A stretch of 64,000 nt of DNA from DASSFZ01 sp035292585 (GCA_035292585.1 DATDPU010000039.1:1-64000), one strand, 5' to 3'. Shown: positions 33,400 to 43,763, counted from the stretch's first letter. Notes: generated by a model from the sequence alone, not told the origin. A program made the numbers and translations.

Positions 33400-34350
33400 A
33401 TGCAGACCGAGGAAGCGCGCCGGCAGCTCGAAAGCACTCTGGAAGCCTACCTGTCGGCGCTGGCCCAAGAAAAGCGCTATTCGCGCAATACGATTGCGGC
33501 CTATCGCAATGATCTGAACCAGTTCCTCGATCAGATGCTGCCGCTCGGCGCGATCGATGACGGCCGCTGGGCTAACGTCTCGCCCTCCCTGGTGGTCGAT
33601 TACTTCGAGCGGCTGAAGAGCACGAAGTTCCGCGACTCGACCGGGCATGAGAAACATATCGCCACCTCGACGATCGCCCGCAAGATTGCCGCGCTCAAGT
33701 CGTTCTTTCGTTATCTGCTCAAATCGGGCCTGATCGACTCCGATCCGGCGCGCGACCTGGACGCGCCCAAGGTGAAGAAACGCCTGCCGCGCACGCTGTC
33801 GAGCGCCGACGTGGAACGCTTGCTGACTGCGCCGGGCCAATCGAACCTGCCCAAGGCGCTGCGCGATCGGGCGCTGCTCGAGCTGCTGTATGCCACCGGC
33901 ATGCGCGTGTCCGAGCTGGTCTCGCTGAACCTCGACGACGTCAACCTGGTGACACATGATGTGCGCGTGCGCAATGATCGCAGCGACAAAGAGCGCATCA
34001 TCCCGATGCACGAACGCGCGGCCCTGGCGCTGCAAGCGTACCTGGAGCGCGGCCGGCCGGGCCTGATCAAGAATGCGGCCGACTCCTCCGCCCTCTTTCT
34101 GAACCATCGCGGTCAGAAGCTGACCCGGCAGGGGATGTGGCTGATCATCAAAGAGTACGCCGAGCAGATCGCTATCCCGTTCGAGGTGACGCCGCACACG
34201 CTGCGGCATTCGTTCGCCGCGCACATGCTGGAAAGTCACAAGGCCAGCCTGGGCGAAGTCCAGCATTTCCTCGGCCACGCCAGCGTCTCGACCACGCAGA
34301 TTTACTCGCAGCTCACCTCCAACCGTGATAACGAGTCGAGCGAGACCTGA
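33400..34350 (+). CDS. Tyrosine recombinase of the XerC/XerD type
   Basis: A 316-residue site-specific recombinase. A SAM-like core-binding domain lies at about residues 10-110, and the catalytic domain has the full set Arg169 (ATGMRVSEL), Lys197, His266-Arg269 (HTLRHSFAAHML), His293 (LGHASVSTTQIY) and Tyr302. Length and the presence of FtsK elsewhere in the window support chromosome-dimer resolution rather than a phage integrase. No flanking attachment site or mobile genes are seen. XerC cannot be told from XerD here. A terminator overlaps the stop codon. Confidence 0.85.
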   Translation: MQTEEARRQLESTLEAYLSALAQEKRYSRNTIAAYRNDLNQFLDQMLPLGAIDDGRWANVSPSLVVDYFERLKSTKFRDSTGHEKHIATSTIARKIAALKSFFRYLLKSGLIDSDPARDLDAPKVKKRLPRTLSSADVERLLTAPGQSNLPKALRDRALLELLYATGMRVSELVSLNLDDVNLVTHDVRVRNDRSDKERIIPMHERAALALQAYLERGRPGLIKNAADSSALFLNHRGQKLTRQGMWLIIKEYAEQIAIPFEVTPHTLRHSFAAHMLESHKASLGEVQHFLGHASVSTTQIYSQLTSNRDNESSET

Positions 34351-34362
34351 CCTCGCTCTTTT
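34338..34362 (+). terminator. Intrinsic terminator of the xer gene
   Basis: GAGCGAG, 7-nt loop, CTCGCTC, then TTTT. The 7-bp perfect stem includes the stop codon in its loop. Confidence 0.65.
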
Positions 34363-34449
34363 CCCTACGCGCATAAGACTCCCCCACTGTTTTGGAGGAA
34401 GGCGGCCTGGGCGTGTGGAAGTCGAGCTGAGGATTCGATAAGGAGGCTC

Positions 34450-35097
34450 ATGGGTTACGTCGAACAGCTGTTGAGCAAAGATGAAGCGATTATCGTGCGC
34501 AGCCGGCAACACTGGATAGCGCTGATTGCGTCGGCGCTCGTCAACGGCTTCATTATTATCGTAGCGATGGTGCTACGCATAGTCGTGGGGAATGCGCTGA
34601 TCAGCTTGCCGCAGATAATTGCCGACGGTTTGACGCTCGTGACGCTGCTGATCGTGTTGTTTGCCGCCGTCCGTTTCGTCTGGAACGTGCTGCAATGGTG
34701 GGCCGAAGAATACATCGTCACCACCCGCCGCGTGATCCAGACCGAAGGCATCATCAACAAGCGCACCACGGACTCGTCGCTCGAAAAAGTCAACGACGTG
34801 GTGCTGGTGCAGTCGTTTTTCGGGCGCATCCTGGGCTACGGCGATCTGGAAATCGTCACCGGCAGCGATATCGGCGTCAACAAACTGAACCGACTGCGCG
34901 ACCCGATCTCGTTCAAGACCGCCATGCTCGATCAAAAAGCGCAGCTGGGCGGCGAGTACGGCGAGCGCACGCCGGATACCTCTTCCGATCGGGATGTGCC
35001 GAAGCTGATTGCCGACCTGGACGAACTGCGCCGGCGCGGCCTGCTCAGCGACGCCGAGTTCAACGAGAAAAAGGCCCAACTGCTCTCCCAGCTGTGA
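34450..35097 (+). CDS. PH-domain (bPH2-like) membrane protein with SHOCT tail
   Basis: A 215-residue protein. Two membrane helices (about residues 25-45 and 55-80) are followed by a bacterial PH-like domain (EEYIVTTRRVIQTEGIINKRTTDSSLEKVNDVVLVQSFFGRILGYGDLEIVTGS, nucleotides 34708-34869). The C-terminal SHOCT motif is LIADLDELRRRGLLSDAEFNEKKAQLL. These modules suggest a membrane-associated oligomeric scaffold; the function is unknown. AAGGAGG stands before the ATG. Only one base separates its stop from the punA start. Confidence 0.85.
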   Translation: MGYVEQLLSKDEAIIVRSRQHWIALIASALVNGFIIIVAMVLRIVVGNALISLPQIIADGLTLVTLLIVLFAAVRFVWNVLQWWAEEYIVTTRRVIQTEGIINKRTTDSSLEKVNDVVLVQSFFGRILGYGDLEIVTGSDIGVNKLNRLRDPISFKTAMLDQKAQLGGEYGERTPDTSSDRDVPKLIADLDELRRRGLLSDAEFNEKKAQLLSQL

Positions 35098-35098
35098 C

Positions 35099-35944
<846 letters not shown>

Positions 35945-35950
35945 GGATGA

Positions 35951-36721
35951 ATGGCCCCCTTCATCCGCGTCATCGAGCAATTCGCGGTTGCGCTGTACGC
36001 CGCTTGCCTGATCGGTGTAATCTGGTCGATCCGTGCGATCTGGCTGGCCTGGCATGAGCGCAAGAATACATTGTTTTTGCTTGAACGCGAGGAAGCCTCG
36101 GCCCGCATCGGGCGCGGGCTCCTCAGTGTCCTGGCCTGCCTGGGGTTAGGCGCAGTTGTTTTTGTGCTGACCCGATTTGTAGCGCCCGCGCTGCCGATCG
36201 CCGAAGCGCCGACGCCTACACCGCCAGGCCCGCTGATTACCCTGACCCCGACGAACACCCCGTTTCCGACTCCGACGCTGGAAACCACGCCCACCCCCGA
36301 GCCATCGCTCGATACGTCGGTCACCCCGGTCGATACGCTCCCGGCGGTGACGCCGGAACCGACGACCCCGCCTGCGCCCCCGGCAGCCTGCCCCGACCCG
36401 AATGTGCAAATCACCGCGCCCCACGACGGCGATGCGTTTTCCGGGCCATTCCAGATCTTCGGCACGGCCAACATCCCCAACTTTGGCTTTTATAAATTCG
36501 TGTTGAACGGCCCCTGGACACAATACCAAGACCGCACGGCCGGCGATGTGGTCCGAGCGCCGGTTAGCGATAGTTATCTCGGCACATTCGACCCGGCCGC
36601 GCTGCTAGCCGCCCCAGGCGCGTATCGCTTCAGTCTGGTCGTCGTCGATAACGTGGGCAACGAAGCGCCGCACTGCTCGATCGCCGTGCAATTTCTCCCG
36701 CCGACGCCTGCGCCTCCATAG
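35951..36721 (+). CDS. Membrane-anchored protein with Thr/Pro linker and Ig-like domain
   Basis: A 256-residue protein. Two hydrophobic helices lie at about residues 10-30 and 55-75, then a Thr/Pro-rich linker at about 80-140. The extracytoplasmic domain contains NVQITAPHDGDAFSGPFQIF, NFGFYKFVLNG, SYLGTFDPAALLAAPGAYRF and LVVVDNVGNEAPHC. This Ig-like module recurs in Chloroflexota surface proteins; its function is unknown. It begins 6 bp after punA. Confidence 0.65.
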   Translation: MAPFIRVIEQFAVALYAACLIGVIWSIRAIWLAWHERKNTLFLLEREEASARIGRGLLSVLACLGLGAVVFVLTRFVAPALPIAEAPTPTPPGPLITLTPTNTPFPTPTLETTPTPEPSLDTSVTPVDTLPAVTPEPTTPPAPPAACPDPNVQITAPHDGDAFSGPFQIFGTANIPNFGFYKFVLNGPWTQYQDRTAGDVVRAPVSDSYLGTFDPAALLAAPGAYRFSLVVVDNVGNEAPHCSIAVQFLPPTPAPP

Positions 36722-36738
36722 CCACGGATAAACAACGA

Positions 36739-36778
36739 ACACCTGCGCGCGCCTGGCGCGCCAGCGCGGTGCAAGTGT
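36739..36778. repeat. Intergenic hairpin repeat family C, copy 1
   Basis: ACACCTGCGCGCGCC...GCGCGGTGCAAGTGT is an imperfect palindrome. The closest relative is 62260-62299, and parts recur around 28787-28870. Confidence 0.65.
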
Positions 36779-36832
36779 AAACGAATGATCGCAGTGTGTA
36801 TCCGTTTATTCGTTTTCTCTCCGTTGCTTAAG

Positions 36833-36861
36833 TTGCGAATACCCGATCGGGATGGTAGAAT
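36833..36861 (+). promoter_or_regulatory. Promoter of the GNAT gene, probably leaderless
   Basis: TTGCGA (36833-36838), 17-bp spacer, TAGAAT (36856-36861), with TGG before the -10. The ATG at 36869 lies 7 bp after the -10, so transcription should start at the start codon itself. Confidence 0.65.
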
Positions 36862-36868
36862 CAAATCA

Positions 36869-37408
36869 ATGTCCGATCTGACGATTCGCCCGGCCCTGAT
36901 GGGTGACCTGCAAGTGTGTCTGGAGTTCGATGCATCTTACACCACGGATTACGTCTGGCAAATGGATTCGCGCCTGGCCAATGGCGCGATCAGCGTGGCC
37001 TTCCATCACGTGCGTCTGCCGCGCTCGATGCGCGTGGCGTATCCCCGCGACGCCGAGGCGCTGCTGGCCGACTGGCGCTTACGCGACGTGATCCTGGTCG
37101 CCGAACGCCAGCGCACGCGGCACGGCTTTATCTCACTCAGCGCGCTCCCGGCGCAGCGCGTGGCGCAGATCGGGGATATGGTGGTCAGCCGGCCGGAGCG
37201 GCGTCAAGGAGTCGGTTCGGCCTTGATCGGCGCGGCGTTGCGCTGGGCGCGGGAACGGAGTCTCAAGCAGGTGGTGATCGAAGTGCAGACGAAGAATCAT
37301 CCGGCGATTTCGCTGCTGAATAAACTCGGTTTCAGTTTTTGCGGCTTTAACGATCGGCATTATTTCAATCAAGACATCGCGCTCTTTTTCTCGCGGGCTG
37401 TGCGTTAG
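36869..37408 (+). CDS. GNAT family N-acetyltransferase
   Basis: A 179-residue acetyl-CoA-dependent acyltransferase. IGDMVVSRPERRQGVGSALI is the core strand plus acetyl-CoA loop (RRQGVGSA; family consensus Q/RxxGxG/A), followed by NHPAISLLNKLGFSFCGFND. The substrate is unknown. The start at 36869 (MSDLTIRPALMGDL) is supported by the promoter position and family N-terminus; there is no Shine-Dalgarno. Confidence 0.85.
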   Translation: MSDLTIRPALMGDLQVCLEFDASYTTDYVWQMDSRLANGAISVAFHHVRLPRSMRVAYPRDAEALLADWRLRDVILVAERQRTRHGFISLSALPAQRVAQIGDMVVSRPERRQGVGSALIGAALRWARERSLKQVVIEVQTKNHPAISLLNKLGFSFCGFNDRHYFNQDIALFFSRAVR

Positions 37409-37465
37409 CGCTTCAAGCACTGTAGCGCTCCTGTCCGACCTCGACGCGCTCCACGGTCGTTTGGC

Positions 37466-39397
37466 GTGAATCTGATTTCGATCTTCATTCTCATCAATAC
37501 GCTGCTGGCCACCGGCATCGCGGTGACGGCCTTCTCACTGCTGCTGTACGTGGTGCGTTACAACTGGTCGTCGCCGGTGGCGCGGGCCTTCGCCTTCATC
37601 CTGGCCGGGACGATGATCGTGTTCACCGGCGATACGGTGCTGCCGCGCGTCACCTCGATCGATGCGGCCGAAGGCTGGCTGCGCTTTCAATGGATCGGGA
37701 TTGCGCTGGCGCCGGCGGCCTACCTGCACTTTGCCGACGAGGTGCTGCGGACGACGAACGCCGTCTCGCTGCGCCGGCGGCGCGGCGTGTACCTGGGTTA
37801 CGCCTACGCCGTGGTCTTTGCCGTGGCCGCGCTCTTCACCGACCGGTTGGTGCAATCGGGCGGTAGCACCTCGCTGATCGCGCCGCGGCTCGCGCCCGGC
37901 GCCGCCTACCCCTGGGTCTTCCCCACCTTTGTCGCCTATTTTGCGGCGGCCGTCGGTTTCGGATTTCGCAACATCGTGATCGCGCGCCAGCGCTGCCTCA
38001 CACCGACCTCGCAGCGGCGCATGACTTACTTGCTGTTATCCTCCACCGTGCCGTCATTGGGCGTGTTCCCGTATTTGTTGATCGCGGGGCAGATGGGCGG
38101 TGAGATCGGGCCGCTCCTCTGGTTGGTGTTGATCGCCGGCAATGCGACCATCGGAGTCATGCTGGTGGTCATGGCGTATAGCGTCGCCTACTTTGGCGTG
38201 CTCGCACCCGATCGGGTGGTCAAGCGGCGGCTCGTGCGCTTCCTGTTGCGCGGCCCGGTCACAGCCGGCGCTGTGGTGACCGCTATTCTGATCTTCACCC
38301 GGCTAGAAACGCTGCTCAACTTGCCAAACGAGACGCTCATGATCGGCGCGGTCGTGATCACGGTGGTGGTCTTCGCCGTGCTGCGCGGCTCGTTGCAGCC
38401 GCTGATCGACTTGTTGGTGTTTCGCCAGGATCGCAACGAGCTGGAATACATCGAGCAGATCGGGGAGCGGTTGCTGACCACGACCGACCTGCAACAGTTC
38501 CTGGAGAATGTGCTCACTTCCGTGTGTGATCTGTTGCGCGCGCAGTCGGCGTTTATCGCCTCGCGGGATCGAGACGATCGCTGGGAGATGCTGGCGGTGA
38601 TCGGGGCGTTGCCCCCGGCGGAGAACCTGTTGAGCGAGTTGCGCGCCGGCGCGCCGGCGACCGGGTTGACGGCCGGGCCTTATCGTGCGGATGGTTTTGA
38701 ATGTTGGCCGCTGTATGCGCGCGGGAATGGCGATTTGATCGGCGCGCTGGCGATAACGGCCGGCAGCGCGTTACCCGAACTGGGCGACGACGAGCTGGCT
38801 CAGATCAACCGGCTGATCCGGCAGGCCGTGGTGGCGCTCGACGATCGGCGTTTACAGGAGGAGGTGTTTGCCGCCGTCGAACAAATCCTGCCCGAGATCG
38901 ACGTGATCCAACGCCAGCGGGGCGCGCCGCGCTACGTCGATTCGCCGCCGCAGCCTGCGCTGGAAGAAACGCTCGGGGCCGATCCGGAATTCATCGCGAA
39001 TGTGAAAGATGCGCTCAGTCACTTTTGGGGTGGGCCGAAGTTGACGACCAGCCCGCTGTTGCGCATGGCGGTCGTCGACCGGGCCACGAACGCGCACAAC
39101 GGCAACACCTCCAAGGCGCTGCGCGCCGTGTTGGGCGATGCCATCGAGCAGTTGCGCCCCGACGGCCCGCGCAGCCTGACCGCGGCCGAGTGGGTGCTGT
39201 ACAACATTCTGGAACTGCGCTTTTTGCAGGGCGAACGCGTGCGCGATATCGCGCGCAAGCTGGCGATGAGCGAGAGCGATCTCTACCGCAAACAACGCGT
39301 GGCGGTCGAGGCCGTGGCCCGGGTCCTGGCGCAGATGGAACAACGCGTCACCCTCCAGGGTGATAAACCGGGGGCCGGCGATTCGCTTTCCGTTTGA
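37466..39397 (+). CDS. 7TM-type membrane sensor with GAF domain and C-terminal HTH-like region
   Basis: A 643-residue protein with a GTG start. Nine or so hydrophobic segments (residues 1-330) resemble the 7TM sensor module found at the N-terminus of some histidine kinases. A GAF domain follows at about 345-475 (LEYIEQIGERLLTTTDLQQFLENVL onward; written here in part). No histidine-kinase phosphoacceptor or ATPase is present. The C-terminal about 110 residues contain GERVRDIARKLAMSESDLYRKQR, which looks like a helix-turn-helix. It may be a membrane-bound one-component regulator. The stop codon overlaps the -35 of the next gene. Confidence 0.6.
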   Translation: MNLISIFILINTLLATGIAVTAFSLLLYVVRYNWSSPVARAFAFILAGTMIVFTGDTVLPRVTSIDAAEGWLRFQWIGIALAPAAYLHFADEVLRTTNAVSLRRRRGVYLGYAYAVVFAVAALFTDRLVQSGGSTSLIAPRLAPGAAYPWVFPTFVAYFAAAVGFGFRNIVIARQRCLTPTSQRRMTYLLLSSTVPSLGVFPYLLIAGQMGGEIGPLLWLVLIAGNATIGVMLVVMAYSVAYFGVLAPDRVVKRRLVRFLLRGPVTAGAVVTAILIFTRLETLLNLPNETLMIGAVVITVVVFAVLRGSLQPLIDLLVFRQDRNELEYIEQIGERLLTTTDLQQFLENVLTSVCDLLRAQSAFIASRDRDDRWEMLAVIGALPPAENLLSELRAGAPATGLTAGPYRADGFECWPLYARGNGDLIGALAITAGSALPELGDDELAQINRLIRQAVVALDDRRLQEEVFAAVEQILPEIDVIQRQRGAPRYVDSPPQPALEETLGADPEFIANVKDALSHFWGGPKLTTSPLLRMAVVDRATNAHNGNTSKALRAVLGDAIEQLRPDGPRSLTAAEWVLYNILELRFLQGERVRDIARKLAMSESDLYRKQRVAVEAVARVLAQMEQRVTLQGDKPGAGDSLSV

Positions 39398-39421
39398 CAT
39401 TTGCGCCGGCGATTCTATAAT
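39394..39421 (+). promoter_or_regulatory. Consensus promoter of the S1-domain gene
   Basis: TTGACA (39394-39399), 16-bp spacer, TATAAT (39416-39421). Both hexamers are perfect. The -35 includes the stop codon of the upstream gene. Confidence 0.8.
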
Positions 39422-39523
39422 TACCAGCGTTATTCAAGGTGCATCGGTACAGGGTGGAGCGGTGACCGTGAAGCGGGTGGGTGACAAGTCTACTCCGATC
39501 ATCTCCCTGGTCAGTTCTTTAAG

Positions 39524-40507
39524 ATGCGAGAAGAGGTTGCAGAAATGGCAAGCGAAATGTCCCCCGACTTATCCTTGGATGAATCGTATTGGCAGTCGTT
39601 GCTGAATGATGTTGAAGCGTTTATCCCCGAACGAACCGGCGACGGTCGCCGCCCACTTGCTGAAGCGCCCCCGCGCCGCGATGAGATGGAGTTGTTGTGG
39701 CAAGCCGCCCAACGCGCTTCGGATGCCAGCGACGTGATCCAGGTGCAGTCGATCGGCAGCAACCGTGGCGGGCTGCTGATCGAATGGAATGGGTTGCGCG
39801 GCTTCATGCCGGCTTCGCACCTGTGCAGCCTGTCGCAGCATTTGAGCGAAGAGGCGCGCCGCATCGAGTTGGCCCAACGGGTCGGGCAGTGTTTCCCGGC
39901 GAAAGTGATCGAGCTCGATCGCGGCCAGAGCCGTTTCGTCGTGTCCGAACGATTGGCGTGCACCGAGCACAACCGGCGCGAAGCGCTGCTGACCGAGCTG
40001 GCGGAAGGTCAGGTGCGCGAAGGCGCCGTGACCAACGTGTGCTCGTTCGGCGTGTTCGTCGATCTCGGCGGGCTGGAAGGGTTGTTGCACATCAGCGAGA
40101 TTTCGTGGGGGCGGGTCAATCATCCGGGCGACCTGCTGAAAATCGGGCAGCGCATGCGCGTGCTGCTGATGAGCGTCGACCGCAGCCAGAACCGGGTGGC
40201 GTTGAGCATCAAGCGTTTAAGCCCCGACCCGTGGCTGACGGTCGGCGAACGCTATAACGTGGGCCAAATCGTCAGCGGCGTGGTCACCAGCGTCGTCGCC
40301 TTCGGCGCGTTCACTCGCCTGGAAGACGGCCTGGAAGGGTTGATCCACGTTTCGGAGCTGGCCGAGGGCAATTTCCTGCATCCGCGCAACGTCGTGTGCG
40401 AAGGCCAGAGCGTGCGCGTGCGCGTGCTCAACATCGACGGCGCGCACCGGCGGTTGGGGTTGTCCTTGCGACAGGTGAACGGCGAAGGTGGGGCGCTGGG
40501 GGTTTAA
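39524..40507 (+). CDS. S1 RNA-binding domain protein (ribosomal protein S1-like)
   Basis: A 327-residue protein with three S1 repeats at about residues 80-145, 165-235 and 250-320. The first is degenerate (GLLIEWNGLRGFMPASHL). The second and third are canonical: GAVTNVCSFGVFVDLGGLEG-LLHISEI and GVVTSVVAFGAFTRLEDGLEG-LIHVSEL. This fits the short S1-like proteins that help mRNA binding at the ribosome. The N-terminus is acidic. A second in-frame ATG lies at 39545. The strong promoter implies high expression. Confidence 0.85.
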   Translation: MREEVAEMASEMSPDLSLDESYWQSLLNDVEAFIPERTGDGRRPLAEAPPRRDEMELLWQAAQRASDASDVIQVQSIGSNRGGLLIEWNGLRGFMPASHLCSLSQHLSEEARRIELAQRVGQCFPAKVIELDRGQSRFVVSERLACTEHNRREALLTELAEGQVREGAVTNVCSFGVFVDLGGLEGLLHISEISWGRVNHPGDLLKIGQRMRVLLMSVDRSQNRVALSIKRLSPDPWLTVGERYNVGQIVSGVVTSVVAFGAFTRLEDGLEGLIHVSELAEGNFLHPRNVVCEGQSVRVRVLNIDGAHRRLGLSLRQVNGEGGALGV

Positions 40508-40519
40508 GCCGAGGAGCGC

Positions 40520-42814
40520 ATGAGCCGTAAGTCAGGCGGGGCGCGGGAACAGGCTAAGCCGAGCAAAGGGACACGGCGCAAGCCCGAGCCGCGCCGGCGA
40601 CAATTGCGATTTACGTTTGGCGCGCGCCGGCAGGAAATTGCCGGCGTTTTGTTGATCGCGCTGGCGGCCGTCTCGCTGCTGGCGTTGCTGCAGGTGACGA
40701 CCGGCGCGCTGATCGATGGGTGGAGCGCGCTGCTCGTCCGAATTTTCGGCGTGGGCGCGTACGTGGCGGCCGTGGCGATCGGGCTTGCCGGCGTCGTCAT
40801 GATGCGCCGCGCGCAGGGGGCGCCGCTCCAGATTCAGCGGCTCAGGCTGATCGGTCTGGAGGCGGCCTTCTTCGCGCTGCTCGCGGCGCTGCACGCGGCG
40901 GCCTGGTGGGGCGAGCCGTGGGCCTTGATCGAGCAGGGCACGGGCGGCGGCCTGATCGGTTGGGGCCTGTCCGTGTTGCTGGTCGAATCGATCGGGCCGG
41001 CCCTGACCGCGCTATTCTTCGGCGCGATCGTGCTCGTCGGGTTGACGTTGGGCTTACCGATCGATTGGGGCGCGCTGTTCAGTTGGATGCGTGAACGGCT
41101 GACGGCGCCCGCTGCGCCAATTGCCGAACCGCCGACCCAGCCGACGGCGTCGCCTCCGGCGAGGTCTGCGACGGCGCCGCCTTCACTCAAATCACTCCCG
41201 ACGGTCTCAGCCAAACCTCGACCCGAACCCGAACGCCCGACGACACACGCACCGCTCCCCGCGCCGCGCATCATTGGCGCAGCGCCGGCTCCAAAACCGG
41301 AGCAGATCGAATTGCCGCTGCCGCAGAAGAAGATCGCCGATATTCAGGCGGAGTTGCCTGCGCTCGATCTCCTCCAAGACCACTCGATGGAAGGCATTGC
41401 CGAACAGGAGACCGCGCAGCAGGCGCACATCATCGAAGAGACGTTGCGGCACTTTGGGTTAGCAGGGCATATCGTCGATACCCTGCGCGGACCGGCTGTT
41501 ACTCAGTTTGCGCTGGAACCGGGCTACATCGAGCGACCCGGTTTGGACGGCGAGCCGCGCCGGCAGAAGGTGCGCGTGGGGCAAATTACATCGCTGGCGA
41601 ACGATCTGGCGCTGGCGCTGGCCGCGCCCTCGTTGCGGATTGAAGCGCCGGTGCCGGGCAAGTCGTACATCGGCATCGAAGTGCCCAACGAAAAGATCGC
41701 GCTGGTCTCGTTGCGCGGCGTGATGGACAGCCCGGCCTTCGCGCGCGAAAAGTTGCCGCTGCGCATCGCGTTGGGACGCAACGTGTCCGGCCAGCCGATC
41801 GTGACCGATCTGACGGCGATGCCGCACCTGTTGATCGCCGGCACGACCGGGTCGGGCAAGAGCGTGCTGATCTCGGCGTTGACCGTGTGCCTGACCTTTT
41901 CCAACACGCCCGCCGATCTGCGCCTGGTGCTGATCGATCCGAAGATGGTCGAGCTGGTGCGCTTCAACGGTCTGCCGCACATTTACGGCAAGGTCGAAAC
42001 GGATACGGAGCGCATCGTGGGTGTGCTGCGTTGGGTGACGCACGAAATGGATCGGCGCTACAAGTTGTTCGCCGAGCTGGGTGTGCGCAACCTGAAAGAC
42101 TACAACCTGCGCATGCTCAAACAAAACCAGCCTAAGCTGCAAGTGATCGTCGTGATGATTGATGAGTTGGCCGACCTGATGTTGAGCTCGCCGGTTGAAG
42201 TGGAGAAGACGATCTGCCGGTTGGCGCAGATGGCGCGCGCCACCGGTATCCATCTGGTCGTCGCGACGCAGCGCCCCTCGACCGATGTGGTGACCGGCCT
42301 GATCAAAGCGAATTTCCCGGCGCGCATCGCCTTCGCCGTGGCGTCGGGCGTGGACTCGCGCGTGATCCTTGATACGGTGGGGGCCGAGACCTTACTCGGT
42401 CGCGGCGACATGCTGTTCCAGTCGCCCGAATCGGGCCGGCCGGTGCGGGTGCAGGGTTGCTACGTGTCCGATCGCGAGATCGAGAGCCTGGTGACCTTCT
42501 GGAGCGAGCAGTATCAGGCAGTTGGACCGGAGCCTGCGCCGTGGGACGCGAGCATGTCGCAGCTGCTGAAGGTCGGCTCGGGCAAGACCGGCGGCGGCGC
42601 GGGCGTAGTCGATGAAGCTGATGAGGCGCAGCTGTTGCAGACGGCGATCGATCTGGTGCGGCGCGAGGGTGGGGCGAGCGCCTCGCTGCTCCAGCGCAAG
42701 CTGCGCATCGGCTATCCGAAGGCCGCGCGCCTGATCGACGAGATGTACGAGCAGGGCCTCATCGGCCCGCCGGTGGAGGCCGGACGGCTGCGCGAAGTGC
42801 TGCCGCGAAGATAG
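40520..42814 (+). CDS. ftsK: FtsK/SpoIIIE DNA translocase
   Basis: A 764-residue DNA pump for chromosome segregation at the septum. A basic N-terminus, four membrane helices (residues about 40-185) and a Pro/Ala linker (190-265) precede the motor. Walker A is LLIAGTTGSGKSVLISALT, Walker B IVVMIDELADLML, and the conserved VVATQRPSTDVVTGLIKANFPARIAF segment follows (nucleotides 42254-42331). The C-terminal gamma winged helix is GASASLLQRKLRIGYPKAAR. GAGGAG precedes the ATG. Confidence 0.95.
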   Translation: MSRKSGGAREQAKPSKGTRRKPEPRRRQLRFTFGARRQEIAGVLLIALAAVSLLALLQVTTGALIDGWSALLVRIFGVGAYVAAVAIGLAGVVMMRRAQGAPLQIQRLRLIGLEAAFFALLAALHAAAWWGEPWALIEQGTGGGLIGWGLSVLLVESIGPALTALFFGAIVLVGLTLGLPIDWGALFSWMRERLTAPAAPIAEPPTQPTASPPARSATAPPSLKSLPTVSAKPRPEPERPTTHAPLPAPRIIGAAPAPKPEQIELPLPQKKIADIQAELPALDLLQDHSMEGIAEQETAQQAHIIEETLRHFGLAGHIVDTLRGPAVTQFALEPGYIERPGLDGEPRRQKVRVGQITSLANDLALALAAPSLRIEAPVPGKSYIGIEVPNEKIALVSLRGVMDSPAFAREKLPLRIALGRNVSGQPIVTDLTAMPHLLIAGTTGSGKSVLISALTVCLTFSNTPADLRLVLIDPKMVELVRFNGLPHIYGKVETDTERIVGVLRWVTHEMDRRYKLFAELGVRNLKDYNLRMLKQNQPKLQVIVVMIDELADLMLSSPVEVEKTICRLAQMARATGIHLVVATQRPSTDVVTGLIKANFPARIAFAVASGVDSRVILDTVGAETLLGRGDMLFQSPESGRPVRVQGCYVSDREIESLVTFWSEQYQAVGPEPAPWDASMSQLLKVGSGKTGGGAGVVDEADEAQLLQTAIDLVRREGGASASLLQRKLRIGYPKAARLIDEMYEQGLIGPPVEAGRLREVLPRR

Positions 42815-42823
42815 GAAGCAGTG

Positions 42824-43381
42824 ATGAAGCTCGAGACCGAGCGGCTACTCCTGCGCGAGTTCGCCGAGAGCGATTGGCCGGCCGTGCTGGCGTATCAATC
42901 CGATCCGCGCTATCTCCGCTACTACCCGTTGAGCCATCGCACGCCCGAAGAGGTGCGCCGGTTCGTGCAGGCATTCATTGATCAACAACACGCCCGTCCG
43001 CGCACCAAGTTTCAACTGGCGCTCATTTTGAAAGCGGACAAGCGCCTCATCGGCAACTGCGGTATTCGCAGAGCGGCGCTCGATGCCTGGGAGGCGAATA
43101 TCGGGTACGAGCTCGACCCGCGCGAGTGGGGCCACGGCTACGCGACCGAAGCCGCGCGCGCCATCGTGCGCTTCGGCTTCGAGGAGTTGAAACTGCACCG
43201 CATTTCGGCGCAATGTATCGCGGAGAATACCGCATCGGTGCGGGTGCTGGAGCGAATCGGCCTGCAGTGCGAGGGGCGCTTGCGCGAGACGGAGTGGATG
43301 ACGGGCCGCTGGTGGGACACCCTGTTGTACGGCATTCTGGAACGCGAGTGGCAGGCTGCGCAGGGCGAGGTTCGTGCGTAG
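42824..43381 (+). CDS. GNAT acetyltransferase, RimJ/RimL-like
   Basis: A 185-residue acetyltransferase of the RimJ/RimL type: LETERLLLREFAESDWPAVL at the N-terminus, IGYELDPREWGHGYATEAAR (acetyl-CoA loop), and HRISAQCIAENTASVRVLERIGLQCEGRLRE. Targets of this family are protein N-termini, antibiotics or small amines; the substrate here is unknown. AGGAA overlaps the stop of ftsK. ATG 42824 is preferred over GTG 42821. Confidence 0.88.
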   Translation: MKLETERLLLREFAESDWPAVLAYQSDPRYLRYYPLSHRTPEEVRRFVQAFIDQQHARPRTKFQLALILKADKRLIGNCGIRRAALDAWEANIGYELDPREWGHGYATEAARAIVRFGFEELKLHRISAQCIAENTASVRVLERIGLQCEGRLRETEWMTGRWWDTLLYGILEREWQAAQGEVRA

Positions 43382-43403
43382 CTGTGTCAGCAGACCTGTT
43401 GGT

Positions 43404-43763
43404 TCAACGCAAGCTCTCCAGCAGCCCGCGAATTTTGTCCGCCGGTTCCGGCGGCAGCGCCGACAGGTCGACCGCGCGCGCGCCGGACAGGATCGCGTTG
43501 AGCGCGCGGCCCAGCGCCCGGAATTCACCCGGCGCGTTCGGATCGGTCATCATGCCGCGCGTGACGGCGTAGAGCTGCTCGCCCAGGCCGGCGGGTGCGT
43601 CCGGCCGGCAGGCCTGCGCGACGAGCGCGAGGAAGAGGATGCGGCGCAGGACGGCGACCAGGCTGCGCCAGTCCGCTTGCTGCGCCAGGTCCGCGAGGAA
43701 CAGCTCCAGCCGGGCGGCGGCCGGCGTGTTCCCGCCGCAGGCGGCGACGACCGCCTGGATCAC
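43404..43763 (-). pseudogene. C-terminal fragment of a larger TPR/regulator-type protein (probable remnant)
   Basis: A 119-codon reading frame with LELFLADLAQQADWRSLVAVLRRILF and a tail ending RGLLESLR. This resembles the extreme C-termini of Chloroflexota tetratricopeptide or SARP-type proteins (pattern W-x-x-L-V-x-A-L-R-R-I). The frame continues upstream to about 43850 (EAEAIARIRQQWGPVIQAVV) without a convincing start. It is probably the stump of a gene truncated at the edge of the low-GC island. Confidence 0.35.

Noticed and set aside
33400..34350. Tyrosine recombinase as an integrase marking a prophage or island
   Set aside because: Size and motifs fit chromosomal Xer; no attachment repeats, excisionase or phage genes adjoin, and both neighbours are ordinary genes.
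41459..42253. 264-codon minus-strand ORF inside ftsK
   Set aside because: Lies wholly within the FtsK motor domain and has His/Gln/Arg-rich shadow composition.
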